Shown here piece after piece: positions 49,118-59,193 of a stretch of DNA of 64,000 bases. The notes under the pieces are model-generated. The model saw nothing but the letters and a program-made list of their open reading frames with translations, was not told where the DNA came from and made no database searches. Each line of letters begins with the position of its first letter. The first letter of the stretch is position 1. Source of the stretch: Sabellastarte sp. h YS-2021 (lineage: Eukaryota > Annelida > Polychaeta > Sabellida > Sabellidae); NCBI GenBank assembly GCA_964017235.1, contig OZ024935.1:87325052-87389051 (forward strand). Direction: 5' to 3'. The position numbers were made by a program, and so were the translations under genes.

Positions 49118-49460
49118 CCACTGGATAATAAGTGACTTATAAGCACTTTTAACTTTAGCTATCCTCATTTGACCCTGAAGGAGGGGCATAAGTTAAAATC
49201 TGAACACATCAGACGATTCCTAGTCCATGATTTCCCATAGGTTGGTTTCACATTGCAAACCTCTAGGACCAAGAATAAGTGACTTATAAGAATTTTAAAC
49301 TACCTTTGGCGCTGCTTGTTTGACCTTGAAAGAGGGGCGCAAGGACAGATCTGACCACATCAGAACATTCCCAGCCCATGATTTCCTACAGGTGGGCTTG
49401 ACATGACAAACCTCTTGGACCAATAACAAGGGCGATATAGACACTTTTAAAGTCCACTAT
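49118..49460 (+). repeat. 147-bp-family satellite, ~2.4 diverged monomers
   Basis: AATAAGTGACTTATAAGCAC (49,125), AATAAGTGACTTATAAGAAT (49,272) and a third partial copy (AATAACAAGGGCGATATAGA) with GACCTTGAAAGAGGGGCGCA and CCCATGATTTCCTACAGG between. Same orientation as 47,480. Confidence 0.9.
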
Positions 49461-49835
49461 GTGGGTATTTTAACATTCTGGATGACCTTGAATGAAGAGC
49501 TTTAAGGTCCAATCTCTACATGCTTGTAGAGGACATATATATCTGCTGTACATATCATCTATGAAGAGATTCAGTCTTTAGTTATGAGAATCAGCCAGTA
49601 GAAAAAGGTAGATAATTTTGAAAGAAATGCAAAGGCAGCCATCTTGTTTTTTTCAGAATGAGGCTATTTTCAGTCACAGAGAAGCGTACCTCATAATGAA
49701 GATATCCTGCAAATATGGTGAAGCTAGCTTGTCTAGTTTTGTGCTGAGAGCATTTATGTAGAAAATCTCTCCACACATGGCGGCGGCATAGCAAACACTG
49801 AACCAAAGTATATGCCGGATAAAAGATCAGTTGCG
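49461..49835 (+). repeat. composite-element right flank, copy 2
   Basis: Homologous to 16,900-17,235 over its whole length (AAAGGTAGATAATTTT, CAGCCATCTTGTTTTTTTCA, GATATCCTGCAAAT, CATGGCGGCGGC, TAGCAAACACT). It ends at about 49,830, and together with the preceding arrays defines a composite element of roughly 3.2 kb. Confidence 0.8.
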
Positions 49836-49969
49836 CCAATCCATGCATCTTTGTTATTGGAGAAATATATCTCTAACAGGGCAGATGAAATCTAATCTAA
49901 TCTAATGTGGACTTTTATAGCGCTTAATCTCCATCTCAGATGGACTCTAAGGCGCAACACATTCTAAGA

Positions 49970-50880
49970 GAGTCAAAGTTAAAGGTTATACCAATGTCAG
50001 ACCATGACGTTGCATACCTACACCTTCAACAAATGTCCCTACCAAGTATCAACTTCCTACACCTTGCATTTTGTTAGATATAGCTCAGACAATATAGTAA
50101 AAGTCAAGTTCAATGTAACATGATCAAAATCCAATTAAGATCACACCACGACACAGCACAACTGCAACCACCGGCTAATATGCCAACCAAGTTTTAATTT
50201 GCTACACCTTACGGTTTCCCAGATATAGCCCTTCAATCCTAACCAATATCCCTGTCAAATATCAAAACATTAAAGTTTCCAAGATACCGGCCAAACAGAA
50301 GGTCCTTAAAATAAGGTCAAAGACCAAATCATTGTCATATTATGACGATGCACACCTACAACCCCAACCAATATCCCTACCAAGATTTTAAAGGTCAAAG
50401 CGAATGCAACAAAGTAAAAGGTCAAATCAAAGTCATATCATGATATCACACCTATACATTCCAACCAATATTCCTGCCAAGTGTCAACATCCTGCACATT
50501 GCAGTTTAAAAGATATAGGCTGGAGAAGATATGAAAGGTCAAGGTCACTGCACCAAAATCAAATGTCACATCAAGATTACCTCTTTAAGTTACACACCTA
50601 CATTCCCAACCAATGATGTTGTAAAGTATAAACTTCCTACACCTTGGAGTTTCTTGATATATAGCCCAGAAGAGATTTTAAAGGCCAAAGTCACTACAGC
50701 AAGGGCAAGTGTCAAATCAAGTCCCACTTAACACTGTAGACATGCACCCCAAAGTCATTGCCCCTACCAACTATCAATATTCTACACTTCATTGTGTTTT
50801 ACATGCAGCCTGGACAAGCTTTTTCCTGCCTCAGCCCACCCAGTTGGATACCATAAGTGAAAAATATCCACACAGCCTTT
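49970..50880. repeat. ~146-bp tandem repeat (ACACCTT family), 5-6 diverged units
   Basis: Phrases like CCAAGTATCAACTTCCTACA with CTTGCATTTTGTTAGATATA recur at about 50,041, 50,188, 50,476, 50,620 and 50,766, mostly 144-147 apart, with a decayed unit around 50,250-50,400. AAAGGTCAAGGTCACTGCAC-like segments join them. A (TCTAA)-rich TAGCGCTTAATCTCC patch at 49,885-49,930 lies at the left edge, and a self-complementary AGCCTTTAAAGGCT near 50,875 at the right edge. Confidence 0.8.
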
Positions 50881-52568
50881 AAAGGCTGTGGGGTAACAAC
50901 TTGCAGTAAAAGGCCGTTATTACCAGTGACTTGCATACCACGTATAGTAGCTGGAAAGTTGTATAATTTGAAATTTGGTTGATTGCAAGAGGGGCGTGAA
51001 GATTACAGAAGGAACCAGAAAAGCACCGGGAAAAGGCAGACCTCCGCAAAGGGGAAGTACCTCCACTACAGATTATGAATGATAAACATTCCTTTAAAAA
51101 TTCCTGGATCCAGACAGTGATCTGTCAAAGCTGAACTGTCGGGTTTGTGGAGGAAAGGGCAATGGTATCACAACCTCTTACAACCATAAACCTTACTGGC
51201 TGTTGTGTGCCCTGGCCATTGTTTGTTGAAATTCTATTATTGCTCTAGAGTTCAGAGTATTGTTGAGTAGTTTAGTTCTTACATGTTATTGCTTTAACAT
51301 AACCCCCTAACTCTATAATAACGTAACCCACATTCCAAAACAATTTCAAAGTTGAGACATTTCAAGGTTACTGCAATGAAAGATGTTATAACTCTGGTGG
51401 AACTGATGTCCCAGTCACACTACAGAAAGGTATTGCCTATGTTTGTACGCATCGAAAATACCAATGAAAAGACCTAGAGTCACAGATGCACAATTTCTTT
51501 ACTGGTCAAAAGTTTTATGTTAGTTGCAACAGAAAGTGTTGAAAGTTGCAAAGTTTACTGGCCTGACAATATTTGGAGGAATGAGACCATTGTACAAATG
51601 CCAATAATTGTAGAGGCAATAGGGGAATGCCATCTATTTGTTGCATATGAACTTTGTTAAAAAGTTGATAAAGTTTCCATAACCTGCATAAACATTTATT
51701 TTGGTGTATTTCAAGGACAATAAAATAAAATATCAGTAAGATATTCTGTAAAGTGTAAACTGTAAATAAAATCAACATAAATCAATACATTTCCTTTTAA
51801 ATATAACTTTTAAAGTCAAGACTGAAATGTATCTCGTTAAATTTGTAACTTAAAAGAAATATTCTACTTACCCAATATATTTTTTGAAGTTACTCCAACA
51901 TACAACAGAGAGTGTTTGATTTTTACAATCCCACTAGATCATTTGATATTCCCACTAAGAATAAAAATCAATAAAATACGAGCACTCCCGCGAGACTCAG
52001 AGTGGATGTCCTTCTCGCGAGGAAGACATTCTCAGCAATGACAATCGATTGGCCTTATGTATTGTCTAAACCAGGAAGTTCCTTACACATATTAGATAAG
52101 TGTCAAAGAAGTGAGCTGTGCTTTAAAGTTAGGAGATATATACCAAACACTGAATAAACGTTGGTTATAGTATTCGACAATGACACCAGAGTATGTATTC
52201 ATTTATCTGTTCACGTACTGACATTCTGTTAATATGAACATGATTGGAATTATCATGGATAAATGTGATGCCATCCTGTATGTGAAGTTTTCTGGATAGT
52301 ACTCCATGTAAAAAGGTGCGTTATGATAATTTTTCATATCTGTCACTCTTCTCCATTTATGTGTTAGATTATCCCCAATACAGCTTTATATGAAACTGGT
52401 TTTCTCACTTTTCTGTAGAAAGGGGTAAAATATGCTCTGGTCTCGTATTCCCTAACATACTCATACTTGGACTAAACTTTTCTAAGGCAAAATGTATTTA
52501 CGGACGCAAAAGAGCTTATGTTTTGAGTCAGTTTGATTTCTGTTTCTTTGTCCGTTTTGCATATTCAG
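50881..52568. other. unassigned; possible CpG-containing promoter patch
   Basis: No coding evidence. 51,985-52,025 is CpG-rich for this window and contains CTCGCGAG (52,014-52,021) and CCCGCGAGA (51,987), resembling the CGCG palindromes found near some metazoan promoters. Confidence 0.3.
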
Positions 52569-52715
52569 GCCTGTCCCAGATCTAATGAACGCATTTTTAT
52601 GAAATATTTTATGTTGGTAATTCCTGACACACACAAAAAAGAAGTGAAAGTACATTTTGATTCTGGACGAAGAAAAAACAGAACAAAACAAAGAATAAAT
52701 TTTCAATCACCTTGA
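52569..52715 (+). other. possible terminal exon, unknown product
   Basis: A long pyrimidine-rich run ending TTTTGCATATTCAG precedes an open stretch reading ACPRSNERIFMKYFMLVIPD, then THKKEVKVHFDSGRRKNRTK, to a stop at 52,713-52,715; AATAAA lies at about 52,795. The basic, hydrophilic C-terminus and clean acceptor make a last exon plausible. No family recognised and no upstream coding exon found, so it may be chance. Confidence 0.25.
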
Positions 52716-52944
52716 GTTTGTGGTTGAGGTAATGGAAAAAAAAGATAAAGAAATGATGTTCCCATGTTCACGCTGTTTGATTATGAGAGTTTAATAAAAA
52801 AAAACAGTATTTCGGGGAAATTCCAATTTGTGGATACGTGGCTGCCTTGGTGGAAGGTCTGTACTGTTGTAGTGCCTTCTAGTTATTATTTAAAAGAATT
52901 CTCTCAGATAAGAACACGTTGTTTAGTTCTTCAGTGCTTTATGT
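52716..52944. other. unassigned spacer
   Basis: Nothing recognised apart from the AATAAA near 52,795. Confidence 0.4.
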
Positions 52945-53143
52945 CACGCGTCAGTTATATTGTAATGGGTAGTTGGAAGGGCAGGGGAAATCAGTACATT
53001 TTGCTGGTGAAGGTTCTGTACTGTAAACTGCAGACCAACGGCAAGCAACTACTAGCTTTCCCACTTGAGGTCAGACCAGGATTTAAACTCTGATCTCAGA
53101 GGTGGGAGGTGAGTGTGTTAAACACCCTGCCACCATGGCCTTT
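52945..53143 (-). repeat. tRNA-derived SINE, reverse orientation, diverged
   Basis: Minus strand: head ending at about 53,143 (complement of CCATGGTGGCAGGGTG), decayed B box, GTGGGAAAGCTAGTAGTTGC body and TTCCAACTACCCATT end. The TAAA tail is not preserved. Older than the 58,304 copy. Confidence 0.8.
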
Positions 53144-56051
53144 GCTAAAACATGCAATTTTAAGAACAAGAGTACCCAAAGCGGTGCACAATTTTTGTCC
53201 AGGGCATGAGATAAATGATTTTCATTGATGTCTAGGGTACTGTAACTAAAAATTGTTCCTAAATCAAGGATATTGACCCGATCGGGCCAAATTTGAACCG
53301 GGTCCTCCTGGTGATAGTTCTGATGCTCCCGAAATGTTTTATTACCATCTATGCAGTATTTTTAGAGTAATGGTGTAAACAATCAAACAAGCCAAGATAG
53401 TGAGTAATATACTTTAGCAACATTTTGCAAAGTAATGAATCATCAGGTCATGAGGGAAAAAACTTTTTGATGGAATTTCAAGATATTGTGACTTAATTGT
53501 ACATTGGTGTTTTTAGCACCAGTCACCAAACATAGTGAGGGCTGGACTATTCTCCAAATTTAAGCATTTGTTTTGAAAGAAAAGGCAGCGGCTGGTTAGT
53601 TGTAAACAAGGATACATAAACAACAATACATTATATTAGTAGACCCTTTTTCGAGTACTCTATGTACAAGTTGTCTTACTATATTAGGATCTACTAGTTT
53701 ACTATACAATCGGGATCTATGATGTGTTCATTTTGACAATTTCCCTATAGTATTCCCATTTAAAATGTCAAATAAGAATTGTTCTGTCCTAACCCATTCT
53801 AATAGTGCAACTAACATTGAAAGTAAAATTAGTTTTCAAAGATTTCCCAAGGGTGACAAAACTGAAAGTTGCTATAAGGAGACATGTAAGATATGATGTA
53901 AAGTAATCATGGTGTTAATGCCTAGGTGTAGTTTCTTTTTAGATATTTCAAAATTATACTCTCATATCCCAGGGTGAGGTTTGTCATATAAAAAAGCTGT
54001 TTGGGACATGATACATCAACAAAACGATTGCAGAAATGATAGAACAAGGGGCAAATTGCTAAAAAAGAAAAAAAAATAAGCTGGCCAGTTCAGTAAGAAA
54101 CTGAAGAAAACGGTATGACGCAATATCATATTTTTATCTCTCTAGATTTTTGAATGAAAGCCAACCAAATCTTTTTCCCGTTTGCACTTGTCCTTACGAT
54201 GACAGACAGTGACAGATATAGATAGACCCGCCCACTTGAGAAGACAGACATAACAAAGCACCTGTTGTAAATGGGAGGAGACGGATGACTGGCAGCCATG
54301 ACAGTTTTTGTTTTACTTGACATAAACAATTATTTGTTGTGTACAATCTGAGGAAAATATAAAATCCAATGCTAAATCAGAAGTTATTTGTTATCCATAT
54401 TATCCTTTGACAGATATCCAAAATGAAATGTCTCCAAGATATATTTCATGCAGGATGTTATTATTCAAATTAGAAAACATGCCACTTCCTGGTTTAAAAA
54501 TATGAAACAGAAAGTGAAATATTTTGAAACAGAATATTTGACATCTCGTTGCTGGAAATATGGCAAACTGTGCACCATAATAATCTATGGTAATAAAGCT
54601 ATCCATTTGCAACATTTCAAAAATATATTTGTTCATTTAAACCTAATAATCCACTTGCATACTTAGACAAACGTAGACATTGTTTGCCATAACCATAGTC
54701 ATGCGCACAAATACTTTGACCTAGTTATGTGTACATGCAGACAATAAATGGGGAGGACGCTTTCGTAGCAGAGAGGCATAAATATTTAATAATACTTGTG
54801 TTGACACCTAGAGAATGAGTCAATCACTATAATAGTGCATTCATATAGTGTACTTGAAGTATAAGACACAGGTATTTGTGAGTTATTTTTATATAAACAT
54901 TAAAAATAACAAAAAAAAAACAAACTTTTAACACAAGATTTTTACTAAAACACGTCTTGGTGATTGCATAGTGCAATGCATGTATATCCGAAATAACTTA
55001 TGAATCTTTTCTTTGATGCTTTTTGAACAATGTTTACATTTGACACGTAACTCCCCAATATCCTTGATGCATGATGATTTAAGATATACTGCATGTATAA
55101 TAGGTTATTTGTGAATTAGCATGCAATCCTTTTATCAAAATTGCCGTTAATAAATCTGAATAAAAGTTTAAAAATTTCACTGTTGCAGGAGAAGACACAC
55201 ATCTAAAATAGCAGACGGGACATTCATTGAGAACAGATGATCGATGCTGTGTTCACCCCTGCCAAAGGCAGTAGAATTTCTATCCTAGAAAATATCTTAA
55301 TCAGGTAAAATCAGAAGTTTTTATGCTGAAAAAAAAACCTCTCATATATCATCTAGAAAGGTAACATTATTATTTTGTCCTTGGTATGGAAGCATGGCAT
55401 TTATTTCAAAGCTTCTATTTTGACAAAGATTGTCATGCTAACTTAACAAAGCAAGAAACTGAAGTCTTCAGTTTAGCCTCTTGAAATATGTCTATATTCA
55501 GCACAATTTCATTTCAGTGAAAGATAATACCAAGCCATTGAAAGATCAAGGGTAGCGACTCAACTTTATGTCCAAGCCAAGTAAATGTAGAATACAATTC
55601 CAATTATTCGGACATGTAGGGAGTAGTAAAATTGTATTTGGATAATGAAAGGGAAAATACATTAAATCTTAATGTAACAGAGAAATACCAATTTAAGAAG
55701 GTCAAAATGTCTTCCAAAGGCTGATTATTTGGATGCTTGAATGACTATCTTTTGTTTTGTTAAGGCTTGTTCACACAGTTCTGTGTGATTGTAACTACTT
55801 GTATTTGAATTTCAATACAGGAGCTGCCTCATAAATGGCCATGTACCTTATTATTGCACATACAAAAACGAACGTCTCTTAAAAGCGATTCCAACCCCAA
55901 CTCTTCAGCCCTTCTTGCTTGTTGAGTGAAATACAACTAGTGATTGGTTTTTAAACATTTTGTTAAAAAAAACAACCATGAGATGGAAACCTTATCAAAC
56001 CTGCCAATGCACAGCATGTTTTGAGCCACAAACAAGCCTGGATGAGATACA
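53144..56051. other. unassigned AT-rich DNA
   Basis: About 2.9 kb without convincing coding matter, tandem array or inverted repeat on either strand. Confidence 0.35.
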
Positions 56052-56206
56052 TGTATATGTTACAGTAAAGTTGTTTAACCAGTAATTAAGCGAAATTACT
56101 GAATATTTTATGTATTTCGCGAAATTCCTGATTTGGTCAGTAATTCCTAAAATATTCAGTGATTTCGTGAAATTACTGGTTACACATCTTTACTGTTACA
56201 TATACA
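56052..56206. mobile_element. 155-bp MITE / long hairpin
   Basis: The first ~59 bases (TGTATATGTTACAGTAAAG, ACCAGTAATT, GCGAAATTACTGAATATTTTA) return as the reverse complement at 56,148-56,206 with about six mismatches. The ~37-base centre contains TTCGCGAAATTCCTGA, related to the arms. No coding capacity. The size and near-complete self-complementarity fit a short MITE. Confidence 0.8.
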
Positions 56207-56432
56207 GCTGGTATGTATAACTTGTGGGGCCAGTACTGTGCTGTGTGAACTAGGTATAAGGAACCATTCAGACCTTACAGGTTTTGACATATTTACCACG
56301 CTTATGTTTGTGCTTAGATTTGAACCAGCATCCCCCATAGATATGAGGCTAGGAATTTTCTAATTCAGTATAAAAAGTAGTCCCAATATGATACTGCATC
56401 TTTTAACTGTGGCGTCTGTGCATGTTTTTCAG
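56207..56432. other. unassigned spacer
   Basis: Ends in a pyrimidine-rich CATGTTTTTCAG that could be a splice acceptor for the next entry. Confidence 0.4.
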
Positions 56433-56650
56433 TGAAAGTGCTGTGCCTTTTAAACTGCGACAAGAACAACACCGCTTTGGACCGGCCAGAATTTATTGAT
56501 AGTGAAAGCCAACAAGACAACTTATTGGCAAAATTGAAAGGATTCAGTGAAGCTGAACACAAAAGTTTTAAGTTTATTTATGGTTGCAGGTTTATTTTGC
56601 TTGACTATGCAGAAATTGTTGAAAACGAACCTATGACGCTTAGACTTATG
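56433..56650 (+). other. possible exon, unknown product
   Basis: After CATGTTTTTCAG an open stretch of 72 codons reads KVLCLLNCDKNNTALDRPEF, then IDSESQQDNLLAKLKGFSEA, then EHKSFKFIYGCRF, then a short acidic end. The amino-acid mix, lack of low complexity and higher GC than flanking DNA make this the best exon-like stretch in the right half. It either ends at TAG (56,651) or is spliced at a GTAGGG donor at 56,650. An alternative donor, CAG|GTTTAT, lies at 56,590. No family recognised. Confidence 0.35.
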
Positions 56651-58303
56651 TAGGGTTAGAGATTCAGTTGAAAAAGAGACACTGAAGGTTTCTGGTCCAT
56701 GTTCATACAATCCCACATGCCAAATTTGAATGCTGTGGCTGTGATGTGACAGACTCAGACTTTCCTCCTCGGATATGATAAAACTGATCATGTGCAAGTG
56801 AATAAGATTGCTCTCAGGAATGATTCAAAATATGTTTTATTTATAACTTTAGCTGAAACATTTTACACTATTGGACAGGATGTGAGAAGTGGGAAAACTA
56901 GTGTGCTTGCAATGTTTGAAGTTCAAAATTAGTAATTTACATCCTGCTTAACAGCTTTTGCCATACAGAGATAGGCCCTCAGTATTGCCACTTGTAGTAT
57001 CAAATCCACACAGAGGTGACAGCCTGTATTTATAGATGTTAAGTCATAGGTCACTGAGGTCATGTGCAATACTTAAATGATAAATATCTCCTGGTGTCCA
57101 TAATCTTTTAAATATTAATTTACATCATTTATTTTTCATTCTTTCTATTTTACAGGCAGAGGAACAAATATTAAAGGACGAAAGGTGAATGTGTAGAAAT
57201 TGACCAAAACAACAATCCAGGAGGAGCAGGGGATAGTGACCAAACTCAAATCTTTGAAATAAAATAGAAAATGAATTTGGAGGTGAAAACCATAGGAAGA
57301 CAATTGAACATGATTTTAAACTCAAATATAAACATCAAACTGAAGAGGTTGAGATATACATATATAAGATATTTTAAATATTAACTTTTGTAGTACCATT
57401 TTAGGAGAAACAAACCGTGACCTGTTGTAGTTGATATTTTGTCTTAAAATCCCTCATATCATCATTGTCCTCACATCGTCTTACCAATTAATCAAACCTC
57501 TGAAAAAGGGACAAGATTATACAATGCAATCTCTGGTATGTAAATAGTTTGGCTATATTTATATATAACAGTAAACTGACTAGAGTTAACTACTTAACTT
57601 GCTACAACAAACAAGTATATCAAACGATGAAGTGACATGAATTGGTAACAGTGATGTGTAAGACTTGATTCAACAATATGTAATCTAATTTGACTGAGTG
57701 ATATTCTGTAAAACAGATATTTTTCCCCCAAAGTAAAACCCTTCGTATTCAGGAAGCACTCTTGCATATGACCATAAAGCGCGGAAAACCTGTACATATG
57801 ATTACATGTATGAATGTTTATGTTCACTTCAACTTCATTCGCATATGCAAATATGATTTCTTTGTTGTGTAGTAACATTTCAGTTTGATCAGTCAGTACA
57901 CAGTAGGCCTACTGTGTACCTTTGCGAATGTTTTCCCCTTTTCTGTGAATATCTAAATACATTTCAGCGGATTCGTGGTGTTGTAACCAATTGACTATTG
58001 TGGGTATTGAAATATATAGGTCAAATAAAATGGATAAAATGACATGAAAAGTTTGAATGGGTATAACACACACCTAAAAGTTAATGTACTACATATAAGT
58101 GCCTTGGACAATTGCCAAATCTTACACTACTGGAATGTCCATTTTTGACATGACATGGATCTCTGCCTATTATTCTATGGGAAATACTGTTTTTCATGCC
58201 TGTACTGCAATGCATATAATTAGTATTTTCTTTGGAATTAGTTAATTCATGTTGTGTATAATACAAACGTCACAGTTAGAATACACTGATTTGAAACACT
58301 GTA
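56651..58303. other. unassigned, with a possible micro-exon
   Basis: TTCTATTTTACAG at about 57,155 followed by a 29-base open piece (AEEQILKDE) and GTGAAT could be a micro-exon, but its phase does not fit the candidate at 56,433 cleanly. Otherwise nothing recognised. Confidence 0.25.
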
Positions 58304-58545
58304 GGGGGGCCACGGTGGCAGAGTGGTAACAGTCTCGCCTCCCACCTCTGAGGCCGGGGTTCGATTCCCGGCACGGCCTCAAGTGGGAAAGCTGGTAGTT
58401 GCTTGCCCTTGGTAGGCAGTTTACAGTACAGAACCCTAACGAACTGTATGTACTGGTTTCCTCTGCCCTTCCAACTACCCATCGTGATATAACCTGTACA
58501 GTGTTGAAAGCGACGTAAAACACCAAATAAATAAATAAAAATAAA
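58304..58545 (+). repeat. tRNA-derived SINE, intact, with 13-bp target-site duplication
   Basis: The head has an A box (TGGCAGAGTGG, 58,316-58,326) and B box (GGTTCGATTCC, 58,358-58,368); the body contains AAGTGGGAAAGCTGGTAGTT; the tail is TAAATAAATAAA. It is flanked on both sides by the perfect 13-mer TTGAAACACTGTA (58,291-58,303 and 58,546-58,558), the mark of target-primed insertion. Transcription would be by RNA polymerase III from the internal promoter, with mobilisation by a partner LINE. This is the youngest-looking of the SINE copies here and defines the full length, 242 bases. Confidence 0.95.
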
Positions 58546-58558
58546 TTGAAACACTGTA

Positions 58559-58706
58559 AATTGTCTCTGTGATTATATATGTTCTGTGTGTTTAAATGGC
58601 CACTACTTCAAAATGTGGTAGTGGTTGAACTAAGGGGTATATATTATGTTTAATGTTAGCATTCATACTCACAATAAAAGTTTTTGTATCATTGTTTGTT
58701 TTTCAG
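58559..58706. other. unassigned spacer
   Basis: Ends with GTTTGTTTTTCAG, a strong acceptor-like run. Confidence 0.4.
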
Positions 58707-58759
58707 CATTACCTCTGGACAATGGTTTGAACTATGTGTTATTCATTACCCCTGCCAAT
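58707..58759 (+). other. possible exon, unknown product
   Basis: After the acceptor-like run, one frame reads LPLDNGLNYVLFITPANE and meets a GAG|GTATTA donor-like site just before the GC-rich repeat end at 58,770. A second frame is also open until a TGA, so coding status is weak. Confidence 0.2.
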
Positions 58760-58769
58760 GAGGTATTAT

Positions 58770-58823
58770 TAAGCGTCCCTTGAAAAGGGGACGCTTATTG
58801 GTTTCACCCCCGGTTTTCAGTCA

Positions 58824-58864
<41 letters not shown>

Positions 58865-59193
58865 ATTATCGTCTCCCTTGAATATCTCCCTTGTTATTAG
58901 GCCTATCCAAATGATATGTGGCAGTGTTCTTCTATAGGCGTGGGGAAATTTTTTGACAGGCATAAATTTGACCTTTGACCTTTATCAAGGTCACATTATC
59001 AAAAATTCAAAAAAAAATTTACTTCCTTTTCACTAGATTTCCTCAGAAAGTACTGGGTGTGGGTCAACCAAATTTGGTATGCACATTCCTGGGGGAAGAA
59101 TCTAGGCGCCAGTCGATATTGGGATCAGTCGGGCCATAATTGACCGATTGACGGGCGATTGATTATAAGTTCATAAAAATTTTGCTAAGATTA
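58770..59193. repeat. left flank of the satellite-bearing element, with hairpin and (CCG)13
   Basis: It opens with a hairpin (TAAGCGTCCCTTG...AGGGGACGCTTA, 58,770-58,797), then CACCCCCGG, then 13 CCG units (58,825-58,863), then decayed TTTGACCTTTGACCTTTATC and GGTATGCACATTCC phrases, and passes into the first satellite monomer near 59,192. The layout (hairpin end, GC-rich patch, flank, tandem core) parallels the 42,223 element. Confidence 0.6.
58825..58863. repeat. (CCG)13 microsatellite
   Basis: Thirteen uninterrupted CCG units in an otherwise AT-rich window. Confidence 0.95.

Noticed and set aside
58304-58380. A functional tRNA gene
   Set aside because: A and B boxes are present, but the sequence continues into a SINE body and tail with a target-site duplication around the whole unit, and a clean cloverleaf was not evident.
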